NCBI GenBank assembly: GCA_006503535.1
Contig: QYRS01000003.1
Coordinates: forward strand, 4,526,001 to 4,590,000
Direction of reading: 5' to 3'
DNA from: Arthrinium phaeospermum
Lineage: Eukaryota; Ascomycota; Sordariomycetes; Amphisphaeriales; Apiosporaceae
Length of the DNA: 64,000 bases
Below are positions 10,297 to 22,290 of the stretch, piece by piece. The translations under genes were made by a program, and so were the position numbers. Each line of letters begins with the position of its first letter. Position 1 is the stretch's first letter. The notes beneath the pieces are model-generated. The model had not been told where the DNA came from, searched no databases, and worked only from the letters and a program-made list of their open reading frames with translations.

Positions 10297-12170
10297 ATGG
10301 CTCCCAACGTTTTTCGCACACTAGCGACGGCCTTGCTGCTCCTGGGGTTGGGAGGAGAGGCCGAGGCGGACCAGATTGTGTGGTCCTCTTTTGCTTACAT
10401 CCTCCACGGCGAGCGCACGCCCCTCTCCACCGACTCCCTGTCGGCCACCCTCACCACGTACGGGGCCCAGCAGATGTTCGCACAGGGGCAAATGTTCCGA
10501 GACCGCTACCTGTCCAGCACAAGCTCCAGCACCGACGACGATGGGAACGTCACCGACAGCTTTCCCATTGTGGGCCTGTCGCGGCGAGCGCTGGACAACA
10601 GCCAGCTAGACATCATGACCAACACTGACACCTTCAACGTGGCCTCGGCCATGGCTTTCATGCAGGGGCTGTACCCGCCGGCGCCCGGGGCGTTTGTGGA
10701 GAACGATGGGGGCAGGAACGCCTCGACTCTCGCCAATGGGTCGTTGGTGGACTTTCCGTTGGATGGCTACCAATACCCCAACATCCAAGCGACTTCCTCA
10801 CTAGACGAGAGGTCATTCCAGTACGCATAACACAGACAACACATCTCACATTCAGGTCAAGATACTAACTCGAAAGCAGAATGCAGGGGCAGGTGTCGTG
10901 CTCGACATACATGGGCTCCCAACTCGAGGCCTCCGACGACGAGATCATCCGGCGCAACACCAACGAGAGCGTGGAGCTGTACAAGGAGCTCAGCCAGACC
11001 ATCTTCGCCGGCACCGCCCCCTTCGAGCAGTCCTCCTCGGCCGACAACTTCTACGACCAGGCCTACGACCTGTGGGACTACGCCGCCTACCAGTACACCC
11101 ACAACGCCACCGTCCGCGCCGGGCTCGGCGCCGACGTTTTAGATCGGCTCGGGCGGCTGGCGAGCGACCAGCAGTTCGACTACAACGGCAACCTGACGGC
11201 GTCGGGGCTCCAGCCGGGCGACCGGATCCGCGCCATCGCGGGCCGGACCCTGGCCGCCCGCGCGGCGGCCCAGCTGCGCTCGCAGATCGCGGGCGGGTTC
11301 CCGCACAAGCTGTCGCTGATGGTCGGGTCCTTCGAGCCGATGCTGGCCTTCTTCGCGCTGTCGCAGCTGGCCGACGACGCCTCGTCCTCGCTGCGGTTCC
11401 GGACCATCCCCGCGCCCGGGTCGGCCATGGTGTTTGAACTGTTCAGCGTATCCGACAATAACGACGACAGCAGCAGCACTCCTCCGCAGTACCCCGCCGA
11501 GGACGACCTCTGGGTCCGCTTCCTGTACCGGTACGGCACCGACGCCAGCGCGCCGCTGGTCGAGTACCCCATTTTCGGGCGGGGCAACTCGCAGTCCAGC
11601 ATGAAGTGGTGGGACTTCCGCAGCCAGATGGACGACATCGCCGTCGACGACCTGTCCGAGTGGTGCCGGCTCTGCAGCGCCCCCACGCTCTTCTGCGCCG
11701 GCATCGAGGCCAACGCGGCCGACGGCAACAGCTCCTCGGCGCCCAGCTACTCCGGCGGCAGCTACGGCCGCATCCGCAGCCGCATGTCCCCCACCGTCGG
11801 CGGCGTCATCGGCGCCATCGTGACGCTGGGGGTACTCACCCTCGCCGGGATCGCCGCTTTCTTCCTGGGCGGGCTTCGGGTCCGCCGGCGCGGCCGGCGG
11901 CAGGATGCGGGGGTGCAGCGGAGCAGCAGTCTTGGCGGCTTCAAGGGCGCCGAGAAGATGGCGTCGGATAAGGACCTGTCCTTGGTCCGGGGCGGCGGTC
12001 GGCACGAGCGCGTCGGCAGCTGGGAGATGGGCGGGCCTGCAGCGCCGCAGAACGTGGCCACCCGGAGCGACAGGGAGACGACGTTCGGCGCCACTGTGGT
12101 GAGACAACTGAATGACGACGGTGTGAGCATCATGGAGGAGGAGCCTGTGAAGCCTCGCGAGGCGGTTTAA
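10297..12170 (+). CDS. Membrane-anchored histidine-phosphatase-fold protein, probably catalytically inactive
   Basis: Two exons (10297-10820 and 10880-12170) give 604 aa. The order is signal peptide (MAPNVFRTLATALLLLGLGG), a histidine acid phosphatase-like ectodomain, a single transmembrane helix (VGGVIGAIVTLGVLTLAGIA, about 505-525) and a basic cytosolic tail. In active members the first motif is RHGxRxP; here it reads LHGERTP, so the phosphate-binding Arg is replaced by Leu. The usual C-terminal HD motif region reads GSFEPMLAFFAL, lacking the HD pair. Several N-glycosylation sequons (NAS, NGS, NES, NAT) fit a surface location. I think I recall LHGERTP-type homologues from other ascomycetes, which would make this a conserved pseudoenzyme rather than a recent loss, but that memory is not checked. 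The fold assignment is good; the role is unknown. Confidence 0.85.
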
Positions 12171-13317
12171 AGTGTCCCAGCAACGGCAGTGGCTCTCTTG
12201 CCGGGGCTCTGCTACGTCTAAAGTTGTGGGAAACTGCGAGGATGGGCCAACTAGTGAACAGGCGCTGTCCTGGGTACACCACTTGTGGCATCAAGCAGAG
12301 TTGGTCCGTTCCAGGGCAACGTGTACATACCTCTATATAATGAACATCAAGTAGACAGTCGACAAGATGGAATGACCCCGAAATACTATATTACATTCCT
12401 TTTGTTCTACCGTGAACTGAAATAAGATGGAACGCATACTGTCGTTGATAGTAGGCAGAAACGCCATTGGACTCCGTCCAATTCTAGCACTCAGAGAGCC
12501 CGCCGGCGCGCCACACAATTAGCATCATGCTGCTCAGATATTTTGGAGAACCTAAGGGCTCGCGAACCGGTGTGATGAAAACGGATGACACTTCAAGGGG
12601 CTGTTTAGATCAGGTGTTGCTGAGCCCCCTTGACCCGGCTGCTGAGTTGCTCAGCTCTCTCGGGTTCGGTTTCGGACTCGGTGTCGGACCTCGTGGAGCT
12701 AACAATTCTGGCCAGTCAATGTGTCGTTTGTAACTATTCAAAGAGCGAGCAAGCAAGCTTTCTCGCTACCGATTGCTACTTCATGTCGCCTTGCCACCTT
12801 AGGTCCACGACAATGATTCGTCCCCTTACATGCTTACAGGGCCCTGCGTTGGCACCATCTCGCTTCGGGTCTGGATATGTGAAACCACAGCCAGGCCTGT
12901 CCGCTCAGTGCCTGGGATCAGGACCAGGTTGTATGAGTACTCGAACACGCCCAGGATGATTAAGCTTGTCTGATGCAATGGCATAGTCGATTGGATGCCA
13001 TAGCACAACATGTCTGGAATATGGCTGCATTCTCACGCATTCTAGTCGTAAACGACATTGAAGCAATGTGCCCTCCTTTTGCGCAGTCACCTAATCGTAG
13101 ATCCCTTGCGCCAAGAGCGCGTATAAAGTCATGTGCGCCCACGCAAGATTTATTGGTTATTTGACACATCGAAGATATGTTTGATATTCAGCACAGTTGA
13201 TGATCGCTTGAAAAGCCAGTATCGGCCCTTTAAACCACTGCCATATCGCATCAACAGCCCAAACGCCTGGTGGGACACAGGTGAACTCGGTGACATAGTA
13301 CCTTCCAACCATCATCC
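12171..13317. other. Intergenic stretch without recognised genes
   Basis: This stretch of 1.15 kb holds the 3' end of the phosphatase-like gene and the promoter of the 7TM gene. The open frames inside are short and show no family features. Nothing else was recognised. Confidence 0.5.
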
Positions 13318-14452
13318 ATGGACAACGCACACCGAGCGTCTGCCATTGCGCAGATCGTCTTCTACGCCCCCATGGTGCCCATCATGCTCTATGTTGGGAT
13401 CCGCGCCTGGAAGTACGGGCCCCGCATGGCCTGGTATCCCGCAATGGCATTCGCGGGTGGTAAGCATGACGCTCCCGACTGAACGAGGTCTTGCGGAAAG
13501 GTGTGACTGAAAGCCACTCTGTGAACATACAGTCCGACTCGTAGGCGGCGCCCTCGTCCTCGCCAGCCAGCACGGCCCCAAGAACATCCGCCTGATCACG
13601 GCCACCATCGTCTTGTTGAACCTCGGCCTCGTCCCGCTCCTCATGCCCTTCCACGCGCTGACCCGCATCGTGTACGTTACGCCAGCCTCCCTTTTCGTCG
13701 TCGGCATACACTTCGATATACCTAGCAAACAAGACCCGCTAACAGTCCCCTTGCCAAAGTCTGGAGGCGACCTTCCCGCAAAACAAGAGGGCGAAGCGGT
13801 TCATCAGCGTCACCCACTGGCTGCTCCTCGCCGCCGTCGCCCTCCTCAGCGCCGCCGGCGGCCTCACGGGCCACACCGACATGGCCGATACGCAGTCGAT
13901 CCTCTCCAAGGTCGCGTACTTCGAGTTCGTCTCCGTGCTCCTGGCGCTCGTCGCGATGGCGGCGTGGCTGAGCTTTTGGAGGGGCGACCAGATCCCAGAC
14001 GGCCAGATCATTGTGAGTTGCCGACTAAGACACCTTCTGCAGCTTCACCACCCAGGATCCTGGTTCTTGGGGCCCGAGACTCCTATTTGTTCACTTTGGC
14101 GGAGGGTGAAAGCTAATGAGAACTAATCTCTCTTTAGTACACCCAATGGCTGTTGATCAGTTCCCCTTTCCTGTTCATCCGGGCCGTGTTCGGTGTCATC
14201 AGCGTGTTTGAGGCCGCCGGCGCCAACATCCGCACGTCCATCTGGAGCCCGATGTTCGGCAGCGCCCTGCTGTTCTCGCTTATGGCTCTGCTGCCCGAGT
14301 ACATCGTGCTCTGTGTCTTCGTATACTTGGGCATCCACCGGGTCTCGACTGCCGACCGGTATGGCTTGGTAGCACAAAAGGGGTTCTTCAAGAGGACTGA
14401 CGACACCAAGACGAAGGGGCACCAATCTCCCGGGTCAGCTGCGATGGCTTGA
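13318..14452 (+). CDS. Seven-transmembrane fungal membrane protein (DUF7702-like)
   Basis: Four exons (13318-13459, 13533-13671, 13760-14012 and 14138-14452) join in phase to give 282 aa. Seven hydrophobic segments are visible: AQIVFYAPMVPIMLYVGI, the GVRLVGGALVLAS region, ITATIVLLNLGLVPLLMPF, THWLLLAAVALLSAAG, FEFVSVLLALVAMAAWLSF, WLLISSPFLFIRAVFGVISV and ALLFSLMALLPEYIVLCVFV. This layout, the WKYGPRMAW loop after helix 1 and the PEYI motif in helix 7 resemble the fungal DUF7702 family, for which I know no function. It is a plasma-membrane or organelle integral protein. The acceptor of exon 3 (AAAG at 13756-13759) is the weakest splice call. Confidence 0.78.
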
Positions 14453-14723
14453 TGTGTCGAATCGAAGTACGAAGGAGCAGTTTCTCGCAATAATGTAAAC
14501 TTGGGCCGAACGGGAAAGACGGGCATGTGGGAGAGGGCAATACACGAGTTCAAGATAGATCATATGTGGTCATCAATCTAAAACTTGCTACAGCTCACAT
14601 CAGCACACCGATTCTAACACTTGATTAACATGCAATGCTCGACTTATGAATTACGCGCTTGCCCTTACGCCCCATCTCAAACACCAAGCCGATATCCCTA
14701 GTGGGTGGGCATTTTGGACGCTA

Positions 14724-16348
14724 CTAATCGCCTAGCTCGGAAACCGCTGAAGGGGACGGGGCTAGGTCTGCCTCTTCATCGTTGGAAGAGGAAGTGTCAA
14801 CAGCTGATGCCCCGTTTTGCGACTCGATATCGCCTGTTTGGGCTCCAGAAGGAACACAAGCGTCCTGTGGCTGTAGTCTTGACCGCTTCGCGCCCAAGGT
14901 TCGAGCTCGAACAGTAGACGCAGCACTACCAATGCCATGCTTGGAGTTCCCCTTCGCGCTGGACTCACTTGCCGGGCTGCGAGCGACCGAGCGCGCTTGG
15001 TCTCTTTCAAACTCCACCAGCGCAACCTGCCCGAAAATCCACTGAAGCTGCTTGTCCAGCCGCTCGTGCTCCGTGCGCCGGCGCTCGTAGTCGTCCACCG
15101 CCTGGTGGAATTCCGCAAAGTGCCGCTCCCGCTCCCGCAAGGCGTCGAACGCCGTCCACACCTCCTCCACCTGCTCCTCCGCCTCGACCGCCCGTTGCTG
15201 GCGCTTGGACAGCGACGCAGAACAAGACAGCGACGGCGCCGCCTCCTCCTCCGCTTGTGGTGGTGGGGACTTCTTCAGTTTGTCCAGGTCCGACTCGGCG
15301 GTGGCCAAGGTCTTTTCCAAGTGGCGGCTTGCGGCGTGTTGCACGCGGCTCGACGCCCGCTGCGGACGTACTCTTGGGTCTCGGACGGCTTCAGCGCGAC
15401 CGCCTCGAGCGTCCCCCACGCCTCGTCGTACGTCGGCTGCAGGAGCCGGACCCCCACCTCCGCGCGCTCCAGGAAGCAGTGCGCGAAGAAGGCGTACTCG
15501 AACCACGTGGCCAACATATCCTGCTGCTCGAGGTCTTCGTTGAACGCGAACCAATACTGATTGAACCCGTTCTTAAACTGAAACTCCCTCACCGAGTCGA
15601 GATAGCCCGCGAACCCGGGCTTTTGACCGCGCTTCTTCTGGCGCTGCAGGAAGAGCTTGATCATCTTTTCGACATCGAAATGCAGATGTTTCTGTTTGTC
15701 GGTGCTGCCTCTAACCCGGCGCTGCCAATGCAGGAACCCCTTCCAGTGCGACCACTGTCGTTCGTACAGCAGCACCTTCCACCCGTGCGGGTTCCCTGCC
15801 ACGTAGTACACCCAGGGCTGTAGCACCTCGCGGCATGTCTTCGGGTTGCGTCGCATAGTCGAGCATCTCGACGGGGTAGCATGGCCGACCCCAGCTTTCA
15901 CCAGTTTCTTGCAATACTCTTCTTCCAAAGGCGCATCGGAAGAGCTCGAGTCTGTGACTGAATCTCCGCTCTGTGACCCACTGTTGTCGGACCCGGTGTC
16001 GAGGTCAGTGCCATGATCAGAGTCGGTGTCGGTCTGGAATTCGGCTTCGGCCCGGACGACCAGCAAGGAGGCGATGACTTCTTCTTGGAAAGCTATGGAG
16101 GTCAACGATCGCGGGGGGTGTTTACACGATCTCTGCATTCCCATCAGCTATGGATAGGGCGTGATTGGGTAACAGGCAACAGAAGTATGGTACCTTAGTC
16201 GATTGATGAAGCTCTCAGGCAGGTTTTCGGGGTCCGCCACTCCTACTTCGTGGCCGTCTCGGTCGAGATAAACATCCAATTCGGCATCGCTGAACGTGAC
16301 GAGATCCCGGGCGAGAAATTCCTCGTCTTCGCTGATATCGTTCGCCAT
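14724..16348 (-). pseudogene. Acidic/coiled-coil protein of an unnamed fungal family, frame broken
   Basis: Exon 1 is 16194-16348 and exon 2 is 16130-14724. The N-terminus (FSDAELDVYLDRDG, ENLPESFINRLR) is followed by a D/S/G-rich acidic stretch. A conserved block comes next (CREVLQPWVYYV, then WKVLLYERQWSHWKGFLHWQ), then a Y/F-rich region and a long C-terminal coiled coil (KRQQRAVEAEEQVEEVWTAF). The frame breaks near 15352-15360: YVRS runs out of frame and the coiled coil resumes (ASSRVQHAASRHLEKTLAT) as if one G were missing from GGG. A second break near 15889-15892 (GGGG) is suggested by comparison with the paralog at 31041-31792. The product would be about 520 aa. The function is unknown; I do not recognise the family beyond this pair. 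It is either a pseudogene or a correct gene with sequence errors. Confidence 0.6.
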
Positions 16349-17744
16349 TCTTATCGACTTTGTCTTTTGCTGAAGAAGGACGGCAGAAACAACAAGCGAG
16401 CAGCAGCTGCTGCTGCTGCCTTGAGATCGAAGTCATGGCGGGCAATCAGCCTGCCATACTTGTGTCACCAGAGTCGAGACGGGAAGGTTGCGGTGATTGG
16501 GACTCGATCGTCCTGTTGCCTAGCCAGCTAGGCGGGTAGGCGCATATTGGCTACTGCCTTTTTGAGAAGGACGTATAGAGCTGGGATATATCCATGGTGT
16601 ATTGTTGGAAACCGAGACCTGGCTGGTGGTCGCTGGCCCGCAATACGGCGATGCTGCAGTCGACATGATGCGAAGTTGATTGGAGAGATTCGCAATTCAC
16701 GTTGACGACTCCACGGTTGGTTAACTGGTTGTGGGTTCCCTTTCTGATGCGGCCCATTGGTTGAGTTGATGATTCCCATCTGCCGATGAATGATGATGTG
16801 GATTTGATCGGTCGATATGAATCTACCCGAAACCGGCTGGACAGATCCCAATTTCCCCGCGATAGCCCTGCCAGGCACCATCTTTAGCGCCCGCTGTGGT
16901 GCCGACCTGCAGGGTTCCACTCAGCCCACTACTAGCTGTAGCCTCTTGGGGGCAAGCGACCGCTAGAATAAACCGCTCTACATTACATCTCTTCTACTCC
17001 GTTTTCATAGCTCTTGATCACCTTTTCTTCAACTACCAACGATGTTGTAGCGAACTGAAACGAGCGCGACACGGCTACAGTGGGCTGGATCGGTCTTGAC
17101 GGACCGTAACGAGCCAAGTAGATTGATCACGTCAACCTCATCAGCACCAATGACGTTCGCGAACTCTTCCATGATGGCGACTTCCGCTCACTGTGATGTG
17201 ATAGAATTTTCGTGACCGTGCCAAAGACGCCAAGAATATGGCGGTCAGCCGAGCCCTTGTAGTACAATGCAGGGAAGGGCTGTTGGCTGAGTCCCGCCAC
17301 ACATCACCCCTCGCCATGGGCAGAAATGAGGGCCCAGACATAAGTAGCCTGGTTAGCAAAAGAAAGACACTGAGTCGCTTGGCGCTATGCCACTATCTGC
17401 AGGAAGAGGAGGCTACAATGCATCATATCCAAGGCACTGGTAACGAATGCCTTCCTGGTCCATTGATTGGCCATCTGCCACCTTCATCCGCCATCGATGC
17501 TGTGCGCTGGATGCAGCCCGATCAAAGATCTGACCACTGCGTTTAATATAGCAAGGCACTTGGCTGCCGTGTTACCGCGGAGCAGACGAATAGTAGCCAA
17601 TGATAGTACAGAGCTCAGCATCGAGTAGTCCCAAGACGTCAGGCATGGAGAAGAAGAAAATGGCCCAACTCGCTCCTGAAAACTCATCCCACGTCCCTGC
17701 TTTATTGTCATGAAATCTGAATGTTCCGTGATCCGCCACCCACG
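16349..17744. other. Intergenic stretch without recognised genes
   Basis: This is the promoter region between two divergent genes (14724-16348 minus and 17745-20268 plus), 1.4 kb long. A short CAG/CTG-rich run (agcagcagctgctgctgctg) lies near 16400-16420. Open frames are short and unremarkable. Confidence 0.5.
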
Positions 17745-20268
17745 ATGGATCAAACCTATCGTCTTCTCCCCTATCCACAAACCTCCCACCAGACAGACGT
17801 TTCCAGCATCGAAGGGAGCATTGGTCTAAGCTGCGGGTCCAGGCCCAGCCTTGACGAACAATCCAACAGGTGGCCAGGAAGATACGATGCCCCTCGCGAG
17901 CAAGAATCGGAGCCGACAACTAGGCGCCATGATCAGGTGGACAGGGAATCCGACAGCCGTGGACCGCAGGTTTCGCAAGGGGCCTGGAGCGCCGCCTTGC
18001 CCGCAGATCCCAGCACCGCAAAGCCGGCTTACTGGAACGGCTTGCCGTGGTATCGTTTTGTTGGTGATATTATCAGCATCATACTGTCGATATGCTTTTT
18101 GGGTGAGTCCTTCCCCCTAACCTAAAATTCGAAAAACTGTGAACACACTGGCAACTTTCCCTCAGAGGAGCTGACTCAGAGTAGCCCTTGGCGTATCCAT
18201 CGTTAAACTGCAAGGCCAAAACGAAACGCAGTGGTCCAGGACGGTGGTTCAAGCAACGCAGCTAGCAGCTTCGTTATGGCCTGTCATCTTCTCCGGCATC
18301 GTGGGTAATGCGTTGAGGGTGTATGCCAACTGGAGACTCCAAAAGGGCGAACGGCTTTTGGTAAGTTCACGACCCTGATTTGCGGTCCGAGGCAGGAATA
18401 TTGACACGTTAAAAGCTCCTGGAGCAGCTGCTGGGATCTTTAACTATGGCCAGCACGATTCTTTCCGCATACTTTCTTTCCGCCCTCAACCTATGGACGC
18501 TGTACCTTGTCTTTCTATGGGCTTTCAACCCTCTTGGCTCCCAGGCCTCGCTCCGAAGTGTACATCTCGTCGACCAAGTGACGATCCAGAACGGTCTAGT
18601 GCGGTACGGAAACAGCGTGCGGACGTTTCTCGGCATCGGGTGGGACGAGATGAAACCCTGGAACGAGATAGCCTACTTGACCGCCCTTGCGTCCATGGAC
18701 GCTCCCACTCAGTCCTGCAACGACACCTGCGCCGGCTTCGAGGACCTCGTGGGACGGCTCGGGGGGCCTGGCGGAGCGGCGGTGCGGGCCGCGATGGACC
18801 CGTGGGGCAGCCCCCGGGTCCCCAAGCTCCGTCGTGCGCCTGGCTTCGATCGGGACGACCCGGAGAGGTGGCTCGCCGTGCCTTGGAACGAGAGCGTGCA
18901 GGAGTACAGCAGCCTGGTGGGTGCCCGCTACTACAACTTGGATCCCAAGTTTGTTAGGAATGTCACCTTCGCCATGGGCGACAACTACATCGAAGTGTCC
19001 AATGTAAGTTTCGGGTTGGCCTATCATATCGCGTTCATCAGTGCTAACTCATGCTTGCAAGTGCTCGCAGTGGACCTGCGTAGGCCCCCTGAGAAACAAG
19101 AGTTACTCAGATCCAGTACAGTATGATATGACCGAGGTAAGCGTCCGCGGCGGCTATCTTTGAGAGTCAGCCTATCAGTCTTCCAAGCTGATGTTCGGGG
19201 TTCGCATGCCGACAGGACATGACCGAATGGTTCTCGAAGCACTACAAGTCATTCGACGAGGGATACAACGTGAGCCTGGATAAGGCGCCATACGGCGCCG
19301 CCTTGACGAGCTTTCTCACGGAGGAAACGTTTTCCACGACCACGAAAGAAATGCGTAGATACCAGGCGACTTTTGCCATGGACTATAACAGAATTAAAGA
19401 CACGGATGGTGAGTCGACTTCGGAGATATTCATAGGGATCAAAGGCAACCCGGACTACCCCGGGTGCAACCAAGCATGTGTGACATCATGTGCTGTCCAA
19501 ACCATCCACGTCGACACCGAAGTGTTCTGCATGGCCCAGGGCATCACTGCCCAGTCCCAGTGCGGGGTCCATCGGATACGGCAGATGTCGCAGTCGGATC
19601 TCCAGCGTTATGGTCACGCCAGATTCGACCTGAAACTGGTGTCCCCCGCGGTTGCCTCTTACTTCCTGAAGTACTTCGGGAAAGTGGGAGGCGGAGAGGG
19701 GACGGCCACATTTTCCGAAAGGTTCATGCAGGATCCTTCAGCCGCGTTTGTCAGACACGACAATCCATACATCAATCTATGCAACATCTCGATGGAGCTA
19801 TTCGAGGACCGGCTGGGCTTGATCCTCAACACGTTCCTGGATTCCACCTGGGACCCCCAGGGCGTGTTGGGCGCGGGAGTTCTGAATCCAAGTTTATTAC
19901 GGAACGCGACGTCCACCATGGAGGCCCCGCTCCCGCCCATCTACGCCCTCGATATCCCCTGGATCTCGACCTACTTCGCCGCCACGGCCGTCATGACGCT
20001 CGCCGCCCTCGGCAGCCTCGTGCTGCGGTACCACCTGGTCACGCCGCCGGTCCTGGGCTCGGTGGGCGGCCTGGCCAAGGACTCGCCGTACTTCGCGCAC
20101 CTGCGGCCCGCCGGGAACAGCACCGAGGGCGGCGAGGACGTCTCGAAGCGGCTCCGGTGCGCGAGGGTCGGGATGGTGGACGTCCAGGCCAGCGGAGACG
20201 TGGGGAGGATGGCGCTGGCCCCGGTCGGGATGGGGGAGAAGGTACGCAAGGGCCGGCGGTACGAGTAG
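17745..20268 (+). CDS. Large fungal multi-pass membrane protein with extracellular domain, unknown function
   Basis: Five exons (17745-18102, 18185-18360, 18416-19003, 19062-19136 and 19216-20268) join in phase to give 749 aa. The topology is a soluble N-terminus, then hydrophobic segments (VGDIISIILSICFLALGVSI, LAASLWPVIFSGIVGNAL, ILSAYFLSALNLWTLYLVF), the family hallmark WAFNPLGSQASLRSVHL, a large Cys-containing N-glycosylated middle region (CNDTCAGFEDLVG, CSQWTCVG), and a last transmembrane helix (TYFAATAVMTLAALGSLVL) before a basic tail. Proteins with WAFNPLGxQ-type motifs are common and uncharacterised in ascomycetes; I cannot give a function. Its exon 5 and its 3' flank each have a decayed copy downstream (22137-22290 and 25001-25125). 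The start at 17745 is preferred; 17721 is an in-frame alternative. Confidence 0.83.
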
Positions 20269-20783
20269 ACGGGGGTTTGCGAGGGGCACCACTCATGAGA
20301 CTCGGCGCCAGTTCGCAACATAGCTACTCGGAAATCAACATGAAGGACGCCTTTAAGAAGGACTATACCTTCAATCACACCTAGTATAAATCCAATCGAA
20401 GATTTAGTTGAACAATTGCCTTGGCTGCCTTCTACCTCAGCCTCTTACAAGGCTGGCAGTGACTAATGACCGATGCGGACGACAAAGCCAATGCAAAACA
20501 CACACTCCCTCCAGTACCCTTTTCTGGAACTGCGGCCACATAGTCTGGCCTTACAAAGCGAGAGTACGGGCGCCGTTCCGATTGGATCACTAGTCGGCAG
20601 CAATGATTATTTCCACGAGTCTAGAGAGGTGCTGATAAATCAGGAGAGCATTCCCTCCTTCAACATCCAACTGCAAGCGCCGTGAAAACCTACCAACAGG
20701 ATGACACCATGTTGCAACATAGCTGCTTCATATCCTTCTATCATTTCCACCGTAATGCCACAGCCAGACTTTCCTTCCACTAT
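20269..20783. other. Intergenic region including a flank duplicated at 25001-25125
   Basis: Positions 20308-20440 are clearly related to 25001-25125 (shared ccagttcgcaaca, then ttcaatca-acctag, then caattgc). In both copies a short frame ends in FNHT followed by TAG. The rest is unremarkable and separates two convergent genes. Confidence 0.6.
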
Positions 20784-21717
20784 TCACGCAAGCCGAAACA
20801 TGTTGCTTCTTTGCCAGTCAGCCCATCGTGAGCTTGGGGCTGGGTCAGCAGGCCGGGCAAGGGTATAAGGCCGGGCGGGAGCAGCAGTCCAATTCCTCGC
20901 CGACCGAACATGCATCATCATCAAATCATAAGAAAGCAAAGGGAGCGTCATAAACAGACCCTGGACCTCTTCTTTGTCCAACAGTTCTGGATGGATGTAG
21001 AATGTCTGTAGCACAGCGTCCCTCATCCCTCGATCCGTCTCCACGGTGGATTCGTATACCACCTGCACCGCTTCCAGAAACTCGCTGGAGGCCCAGTGCA
21101 CGGCGGCCGCCTCAACAAATTTGCGCAGTGCAAGTGTCTTTAAGCCGTTGATAAGATACTTTTCCGCCAGTGCGTATACCTTGGTGTGAGTGATCAGCTC
21201 GCTCCCAGGTGGGTATTTTCTCCGCGGGTCCTCTGAAGCGCCGGTTTGGCCGGTGTCTTTGTTATCGACGATGTTTCGGGGCTGTTCTCGGGGATGCGAA
21301 GGATCGTAGTTGAGATGGTAGAAGTAGTAGACCATGAGATCGACAGCCTGGGCATCGTCATCAGAAAGAGTAATCCTGCCAGTCGTTGCCTCCTGGGGAA
21401 GTAAAAATAGATTAATAAGCAAACGAAACAACTCACCGGATGAGCAGCGTAGCCCGAGATGAATGCAACTAACCTTGAACCCATTACGGCATGCCGCAGC
21501 GAAGAAATCGGATCGTGGGCATATGATTGACCGGTGGACTCGATAGTCAGTCCCGCCGCAGGAGATGATCAAATCCGAGTATTCTCCCGTACGATAGAGC
21601 CTTGCAACGACATGGTTAGTATCAGATATGGTACGAGTTTAGCAGTGCGTAGAGCAGAGGGGGTGGACTCAGCAACTTTTGCAAGCCAGCCAGTAGCTCT
21701 GCCGACCATTCCTCCAT
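20784..21717 (-). CDS. BTB/POZ domain protein
   Basis: Minus-strand exons 21677-21717, 21474-21600 and 20784-21392 join in phase to give 258 aa. The BTB fold starts at once (LQKLYRTGEYSDLIISCGG, YRVHRSIICPRSDFFAAAC) and continues through TGRITLSDDDAQAVDLMVYY and FYHLNYDP. A typical fungal BTB C-terminal extension follows (THTKVYALAEKYLINGLKTL, ALRKFVEAA). BTB domains mediate dimerisation and Cullin-3 adaptor or transcription-factor contacts; here no second domain is visible, so the partner is unknown. The start at 21717 gives the short N-terminus (MEEWSAELLAGLQK) usual in this group. The second intron has no in-frame stop (78 nt), so an unspliced reading would also stay open. Confidence 0.88.
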
Positions 21718-22136
21718 CTCAAACGAGGACCCGGAGGACAAGCTTGGTCCTTGTGACTCGACCGTAGATGGTTGCGTTTGGACAGACGCAAGGTGCCCAG
21801 ACGGCTTTGGGAGCGGCACGTCGTAGGGATTGTAAAATGCCGGTAAGGCGTGGTGAAAGACGTGCAAATCGACAGCGTCGTTTCAGCTATGCTCGGATGG
21901 CTGGATGTTATCCCAGGATGCAATTTTCCGACGTAGAAAGATCCTCGTCCCTTGCAAGATATACTCTTGGTCTGGGGGTCTTGGGACATTTTATCCCAGT
22001 ATAATGAACTATTCTAGATGGTCCCAGTCCGTGAACAGAAATGGAACCACCGTGGCTGCGCGGTGTGTGTTTATTGTTGTCACTCAGGGTAGGTCTCCTT
22101 CCTCAGCCAGCTTACAGCCTAAGGGCCTTTTCAATG
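21718..22136. other. Intergenic stretch without recognised genes
   Basis: This is upstream of the BTB gene and should carry its promoter. Coding traces of the decayed membrane-protein copy may begin already near 22080, but I can align only the part from 22137 on. Confidence 0.4.
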
Positions 22137-22290
22137 GTATGTGCCTGGATAAGGCGCCGTATAACGCGGCCTTGACTATCTTTCTCACATAGGAAACGCT
22201 TTCCCAGACGACACCAGAAATGCGTAAATACCAGGCTACTTTTGCAAAGTACTACACCTTAAAAAGAGAAAGCGCTGCTCTGAGGCCGAG
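22137..22290 (+). pseudogene. Decayed fragment of the 749-aa membrane protein gene (exon 5 part)
   Basis: The stretch reads CLDKAPYNAALTIFLT, stop, ETLSQTTPEMRKYQATFAK. It matches SLDKAPYGAALTSFLTEETF and STTTKEMRRYQATFA in exon 5 of the gene at 17745-20268 (near 19275-19385). A premature TAG (in cacataggaaac) and loss of all surrounding coding sequence show it is non-functional. Nucleotide similarity is obvious by eye along about 130 nt. It marks an old tandem duplication. Confidence 0.85.

Noticed and set aside
11139..12107. Minus-strand frame of about 322 codons
   Set aside because: Antisense shadow of the phosphatase-like gene; no motifs, R/P/A-rich.
19464..20384. Plus-strand frame of about 306 codons overlapping exon 5 of the membrane protein
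   Set aside because: Out-of-frame reading of the same exon; R/G/P-rich. Only its last 14-25 codons are considered of interest, in a separate finding.
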